Assembly: GCF_964199965.1 (NCBI RefSeq) | Contig: NZ_CAXMZT010000013.1 | Location: forward strand, 1 to 64,000 | From: JAFIFT01 sp020051095 | GTDB taxonomy: Bacteria; Pseudomonadota; Gammaproteobacteria; Legionellales; Legionellaceae | Length of the DNA stretch: 64,000 bases | Reading direction: 5' to 3' | Part shown: positions 60,753 through 64,000 of the stretch, in pieces | How the letters are laid out: each line of letters opens with the position of its first letter | Position numbering within the stretch: position 1 is the stretch's first letter | Made by a program: the position numbers and the translations under genes | Notes under the pieces: model-generated | What the model was told of the DNA's origin: nothing | The model's input: only the letters and a program-made list of their open reading frames with translations | Databases searched by the model: none

Positions 60753-61570
60753 GCCAGCAGGTGGTATAGCATCATTAAAAAGGCAACCAACAAGAACAGT
60801 GTATAGAGCCCATTCAATCGATGTTTGGGCAAACGTTCTTCAAAGCGTGCGCCATATTTAGACGCAAGCATTGCTGTGGGCGCCACGGCAACAAATGCTA
60901 GCAGATTGACATATCCTAGCGAGTAATTGGGCAAATCGGGTATCTGATAACTGCCCAAGATGATAACAATCGAACCTATCAAGCCGATAAATAGGCCAGT
61001 GATGGCTGAGATAGCAATACCTTTTTTCAAGGGATAGTCAAAATACAACATAATTGGCACCGTAAACGTACCACCCCCGGTGCCAAGTAACGTTGACAAG
61101 GCCCCGACAAAAAAGCTCGAAACACCACTTATCCAAGGGCCCGGACCGTTGGTATTTAACCCTTCCCCCGCTTGTTTTAGTAACGTAAAGAGAAAGCAAA
61201 CCAACAAATAACCCGTGAAAAATAATTTTAAGACATAGGTAGGAATACTATGAATAACCACGGCACTGGATAAAATCCCAATCACCAACCCTGGCGCCCA
61301 TTTTTTTAGCATTTTAAAATCAAGATGACCGAATTGATAATGGCTATGCGTCGAAGCCAACGCTGTTGGAACGATTAAAGCCAGCGATGTCGACACGGCA
61401 ATGTGCATCATCAAGCCATGATCAAAACCAAAGAGAGGAAACAAAGTCAAAAACATCGGCACCAATACCGTCCCACCACCAATGCCGAACAAACCTGCAA
61501 GAAACCCAGCAAATAGCCCCACCACCAACAAAATACCAACCACCAACCAATCCGCCATCCCAGGCCCCAT
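60749..61570 (-). CDS. TauE/SafE (DUF81) family permease
   Basis: A 273-residue integral membrane protein with about eight helices in two homologous halves. The N-terminal half has GLFAGFLAGLFGIGGGTVLVP and the second FFVGALSTLLGTGGGTFTVP; this GIGGG/GTGGG pair is the family signature. Members export sulfite, sulfoacetate or other organosulfur anions across the inner membrane. ATG 61570 is preferred, with GGTGGG upstream; a 61558 start is also possible. The frame to 61624 adds an unlikely Gly/Val leader. Confidence 0.9.
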   Translation of the reverse strand: MGPGMADWLVVGILLVVGLFAGFLAGLFGIGGGTVLVPMFLTLFPLFGFDHGLMMHIAVSTSLALIVPTALASTHSHYQFGHLDFKMLKKWAPGLVIGILSSAVVIHSIPTYVLKLFFTGYLLVCFLFTLLKQAGEGLNTNGPGPWISGVSSFFVGALSTLLGTGGGTFTVPIMLYFDYPLKKGIAISAITGLFIGLIGSIVIILGSYQIPDLPNYSLGYVNLLAFVAVAPTAMLASKYGARFEERLPKHRLNGLYTLFLLVAFLMMLYHLLA

Positions 61571-61648
61571 GAACCCACCTAAAACCACAGTAACACGTCC
61601 ACCAGCTAATGCCAATTCCAACAAATTCCATTATACTAACAATTCAAC

Positions 61649-61724
61649 GCCGTTGTAGCTCAGTTGGTAGAGCAATTGATTCGTAATCAATAGGTCCGCG
61701 GTTCGATTCCGCGCAACGGCACCA
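61649..61724 (+). tRNA. tRNA-Thr(CGT)
   Basis: Acceptor stem GCCGTTG pairs with CAACGGC, followed by A and an encoded CCA (61722-61724). The D arm has GCTCAGTTGGTAGAGC, the anticodon arm ATTGA-TTCGTAA-TCAAT with anticodon CGT, and the T arm GCGGTTCGATTCCGC. It reads ACG (Thr). TATACT at 61632-61637 is a probable -10 box. Confidence 0.97.
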
Positions 61725-61763
61725 GTAAAATCAAGCATAATATATTAATTATCCGGGCGCATT

Positions 61764-61862
61764 CTAGCTCCAAATGCGACAATCATTTTTATACTGCTGT
61801 ATAAACACTTCCTTAGGCATTTTATACCCTAAACACTTTCTTGGACATAGGTTCATTCTATC
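61764..61862 (-). pseudogene. IS30-family transposase C-terminal remnant
   Basis: On the minus strand, the frame reads LADRMNLCPRKCLGYKMPKE then VFIQQY, which is the end of an IS30-type DDE transposase (the RPRKxLGYKTPxEVF segment near the third catalytic residue). The rest of the gene is missing: the remnant stops at the REP-bearing 29-bp repeat at 61863. It is a decayed fragment, not an active element. Confidence 0.8.
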
Positions 61863-61891
61863 AGCAAGCGTAGGTCGGGCCTTGGCCCGAC
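61863..61891. repeat. 29-bp inverted repeat with REP, left of RAYT
   Basis: AGCAAGC, then GTAG (61870-61873) and the palindrome GTCGGGCCTTGGCCCGAC (61874-61891). It is the perfect reverse complement of 62492-62520. A GTAG tetranucleotide beside a palindrome is the known form of REPs tied to RAYT transposases. Confidence 0.9.
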
Positions 61892-61900
61892 GATTGTTGC

Positions 61901-62428
61901 CTATTCTCTAAAATTACTTAATTCAAACGGATTACTGCAAGCCCAATCGTCAGTTACAATTCTCTTTTGAATATCACTATGAATGCTTGAGTAACTCCAA
62001 GAAGATGGCCTATTGACATAACCCTGTTTCACAGGGTTGAAATGTATGTAGTTTACATGATGCTCGTAATCTTGTTCATCGTGAATAAGATGCTCCCAAA
62101 ATCGTCTCTGCCAAATCCCTCTTTCTCTTTTCTTTTTCCTCGCTGCAGTAATCGATTCTGAGTGGCTAATACGCTTTGAAAATAAACCCTTTACCATACT
62201 CCATCTTAATGAAAAATTGCTGTCATTGTTAGGTAAAGTCATTAACAAATGCATATGATCAGGCAAGACTACTTAAGCATTTATTTTAAATGGATATTTT
62301 GATTTTGTCGTATGGATGGCATTACGGAGGATGTCAATTTCTCTGATTAATATACCATTTGATCTATTTGCAAGATTAACGGTAAAAAAGTACTTGGCTC
62401 CTGGCACACGTGCTCTAATATATTGCAT
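61901..62428 (-). pseudogene. RAYT: REP-associated tyrosine (IS200-like) transposase, interrupted
   Basis: The frame starts at ATG 62428 with YIRARVPGAKYFFTVNLANR, typical of TnpA_REP, and continues to PDHMHLLMTLP, the HUH-type His motif, then IWQRRFWEHLIHDEQDYEHH and YIHFNPVKQGYVNRPSSWSY, which hold the conserved Tyr/Asn residues. A single TAA codon at 62273-62275 breaks the frame just before VVLPDHMHLL. Otherwise it is full length (about 175 codons) and lies inside the 29-bp inverted repeats, so it was recently active. Confidence 0.9.
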
Positions 62429-62491
62429 AAGATTGGACTATTTATTCTTGGACTGTATTTATAGCTGATTAGATGGATTAATTCAACTGAT

Positions 62492-62520
62492 GTCGGGCCA
62501 AGGCCCGACCTACGCTTGCT
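62492..62520. repeat. 29-bp inverted repeat with REP, right of RAYT
   Basis: GTCGGGCCAAGGCCCGAC (62492-62509), CTAC (62510-62513), then GCTTGCT. It is the exact reverse complement of 61863-61891. Confidence 0.9.
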
Positions 62521-62650
62521 CAATCGATGTACATCTCTCGAGAACAACTAGTATAGTTTTATTAAGTTGTATCTTTTAACCTTTCCTCTAGACTAGTTTT
62601 GAAAATTGTATTATCGTGCCTACGATTTAATTACGAAAAGGAGTTTTAAA

Positions 62651-63169
62651 ATGATTAAAAAAGGGGTTATTTTAGTATCCTGTCTACTTGCTAGCATGCC
62701 GATTTTTTCAAATGAACCATTCAAAGGGTTACAATTAAAATCAAATCATAAATCTTACCTAAAATCATCAAAAATTGATTTTTCAGGTATATGGAGTGGT
62801 AAGTGCAATGATGAACAACAGACAACTACTATGAAAATTACTCAAGATGATAAACATATTAGTTTTGCAAGCCTAACTGAGGATGGTGAAAATTTTGGAG
62901 AACCTTTATACTTTCCTCTAAGTGAAGTTAAATCAAAGAGCAAGAGTACTTTTGATGGTACAGAGAACTCTTTAAGTGCAGCTTTATGGTCTAGTCCTAA
63001 CAGTTTAGCTCTATATTATTTCAATATTTCTTTAGGAAGTTCTGATCATAGTACTAGTACTTTGACAACCAATTTTGATTTTGAAATTGAGTTAGATAAT
63101 GGTAAGCTTAATTTCATTATAGATAATTATCCAGAAAATATCGTTTGCGTATTTAATAAGCAAGGTTAA
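62651..63169 (+). CDS. Exported protein, unknown
   Basis: A 172-residue protein with a signal peptide (KKGVILVSCLLASMPIFSNE). The mature part is Ser/Thr/Asn-rich, likely beta-sandwich, with FSGIWSGKCND and a second Cys near the end (ENIVCVF), which may form one disulfide. Start ATG 62651 has AAGGAG eight bases upstream; the frame to 62606 has no site. Lower GC than the neighbours and a position between two mobile elements suggest transfer. I do not recognise the family. Confidence 0.75.
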   Translation: MIKKGVILVSCLLASMPIFSNEPFKGLQLKSNHKSYLKSSKIDFSGIWSGKCNDEQQTTTMKITQDDKHISFASLTEDGENFGEPLYFPLSEVKSKSKSTFDGTENSLSAALWSSPNSLALYYFNISLGSSDHSTSTLTTNFDFEIELDNGKLNFIIDNYPENIVCVFNKQG

Positions 63170-63280
63170 AAAGGTTGCCCATATTAGATGTCAATTTAAT
63201 ATGGGCTGTAACCATCCCCTAAAATAGTTGTATTCCTGATTAGAGTTCTCCAAGTTAAACTATGTTTGAGGAGAACAAAA

Positions 63281-63547
63281 ATGAAAAAATCGCGTTATAC
63301 AGAAACACAAATTGTCAAAATTTTAAAAGAAGTCGAAGCGGGTCGACTGGTTAAAGAAATTTGTCGTGAATATGGCATTTCAGATGCAACGTATTACAAC
63401 TGGAAAGCAAAATACGGAGGCATGGAAGCATCGGACATAAAACGTCTGAAGGAGCTTGAAGATGAGAACCACCGTTTAAAGCAGATGTATGCTGAGCTGA
63501 GTCTTGATCATAAAATCCTGAAGGATATTGTCGAAAAAAAGCTGTGA
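63281..63547 (+). CDS. IS3-family transposase OrfA
   Basis: An 88-residue protein: N-terminal helix-turn-helix (RYTETQIVKILKEVEAGRLV, EICREYGISDATYYNWKAKYGG) and a C-terminal leucine-zipper helix (KRLKELEDENHRLKQMYAEL). It recognises the IS ends. A slippery A-AAA-AAG at 63535-63541 near its end allows -1 frameshifting into orfB to make the full OrfAB transposase. GAGGAG lies upstream of ATG 63281; the frame extends five codons further to 63266. Confidence 0.93.
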   Translation: MKKSRYTETQIVKILKEVEAGRLVKEICREYGISDATYYNWKAKYGGMEASDIKRLKELEDENHRLKQMYAELSLDHKILKDIVEKKL

Positions 63548-64000
63548 AGCCAACTGTGCGCCGGGAGTTGGTTGATTATGCAGTCAATGCTCATGCTGTG
63601 AGTTTACGTCGCGCTTGCAAAGTTGTAGGTATCAGCGACTCGGTTTATCGCTATAAGCCGTATAGTCGGTCTGATGAAAGTGTCATTGTGGCATTGCAGG
63701 AATCATCTGAACGTTACCCAGCGTATGGCTTTAGTAAATTGCTTAAAGTTTTACGTCGCCAAGGTCACAGGTGGAATCATAAGCGTGTTTACCGCGTGTA
63801 TTGTGAGCTTAAGCTCAATATGCGTCGCAAGGGAAAAAAGCGGTTACCCAATCGCTCGCCTGAACCTCTGAGAGTGCCAGAGTCCATTAACCAATGCTGG
63901 TCTATGGACTTTATGTGTGATGCGTTGATGTGTGGCCGACGCTTCAGAACATTTAACATAGTGGATGATTTCAACCGTAAAGTGTTAGCGATCGAGATAG
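63544..64000 (+). CDS. IS3-family transposase OrfB, partial
   Basis: An open frame from GTG 63544, overlapping the orfA stop, to the window end (152 codons, no stop). It has VSLRRACKVVGISDSVYRYK, then SSERYPAYGFSKLLKVLRRQ (HTH_21-type), LNMRRKGKKRLPNR and the start of the rve catalytic core, WSMDFMCDAL, with the first Asp of the DDE triad, followed by VDDFNRKVLAI. The second Asp and the Glu lie beyond the window. Confidence 0.93.
   Translation, partial: MKPTVRRELVDYAVNAHAVSLRRACKVVGISDSVYRYKPYSRSDESVIVALQESSERYPAYGFSKLLKVLRRQGHRWNHKRVYRVYCELKLNMRRKGKKRLPNRSPEPLRVPESINQCWSMDFMCDALMCGRRFRTFNIVDDFNRKVLAIEI

Larger units (their letters stand above)
63207..64000 (+). mobile_element. IS3-family insertion sequence, left part (runs off window)
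   Basis: The element probably begins at TGTAACCATCCCCTAAAATA (63207), a typical IS3 left end starting with TG, 74 bases before orfA. It holds orfA and the first 152 codons of orfB and is cut by the window edge. Right end and target duplication are not visible. Confidence 0.8.

Noticed and set aside
60170..61631. Antisense frames over smpB and the TauE/SafE gene
   Set aside because: They mirror strong, recognised genes and have no independent support.
62347..62547. 66-codon minus-strand frame at the right REP
   Set aside because: It runs through the REP palindrome and overlaps the RAYT N-terminal region in another frame; no ribosome-binding site.

Overview
The window reads as the chromosome of a low-to-mid GC gammaproteobacterium, most likely an intracellular, protist-associated member of the Legionellales or a relative. 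This is inferred from gene content, not from a marker gene. Housekeeping genes (hrpA, smpB, ychJ, one tRNA-Thr) are of gammaproteobacterial type. They alternate with many orphan proteins that look like secreted effectors: large soluble proteins with short hydrophobic hairpins, glycosyltransferases of the clostridial-toxin type, and a 3793-residue protein with a SecA-like ATPase core. The MFS carriers and the palindromic intergenic repeats fit the same picture.

Layout. 1-3500: orphan membrane/effector-like proteins around a sterol-desaturase-type hydroxylase. 3605-6098: ergothioneine operon (small ORF, egtB, egtD). 6210-10433: flavodoxin-like protein, small membrane protein, exported AhpD-like protein, a DUF4153 membrane protein fused to DM9/DUF3421-like repeats, and a small charged protein. 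10858-13138: MdfA-like efflux pump with a histidine-phosphatase-like protein. 14721-16567: hvfA-hvfB-hvfC, a RiPP operon for copper-binding modified EGKCG peptides. 17770-20734: ychJ, two exported or membrane small proteins, and a hydrolase-OsmC fusion. 21129-22835: hipBA toxin-antitoxin with three evenly spaced operators. 23109-34989: ABC exporter, orphan membrane protein, hrpA, asparagine synthetase, lipoprotein. 35045-42916: type I secretion locus (HlyD plus two ABC subunits) divergent from an RTX protein. 43086-58115: DXD glycosyltransferase, giant SecA-like protein, second DXD glycosyltransferase. 58254-59740: MFS carrier behind a valine-rich leader peptide. 59809-61724: smpB, orphan gene, TauE/SafE exporter, tRNA-Thr(CGT). 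61764-64000: mobile-element zone with an IS30 remnant, a broken REP-associated transposase (RAYT) flanked by its REP sequences, and the left part of an IS3-family element running off the window.

How the parts relate. A short palindrome preceded by GTAG flanks the RAYT pseudogene and recurs in several distant intergenic regions here, so this window shows both a REP-mobilising gene and its scattered products. Three further nested inverted-repeat elements fill most of the longer non-coding gaps. The two glycosyltransferases and the giant protein form a block that looks like a toxin/effector island. The MFS leader contains five consecutive Val codons next to a stretch complementary to the Shine-Dalgarno of the transporter, which suggests control by valine supply. 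All functional statements are from reading the sequence; no database search was run.
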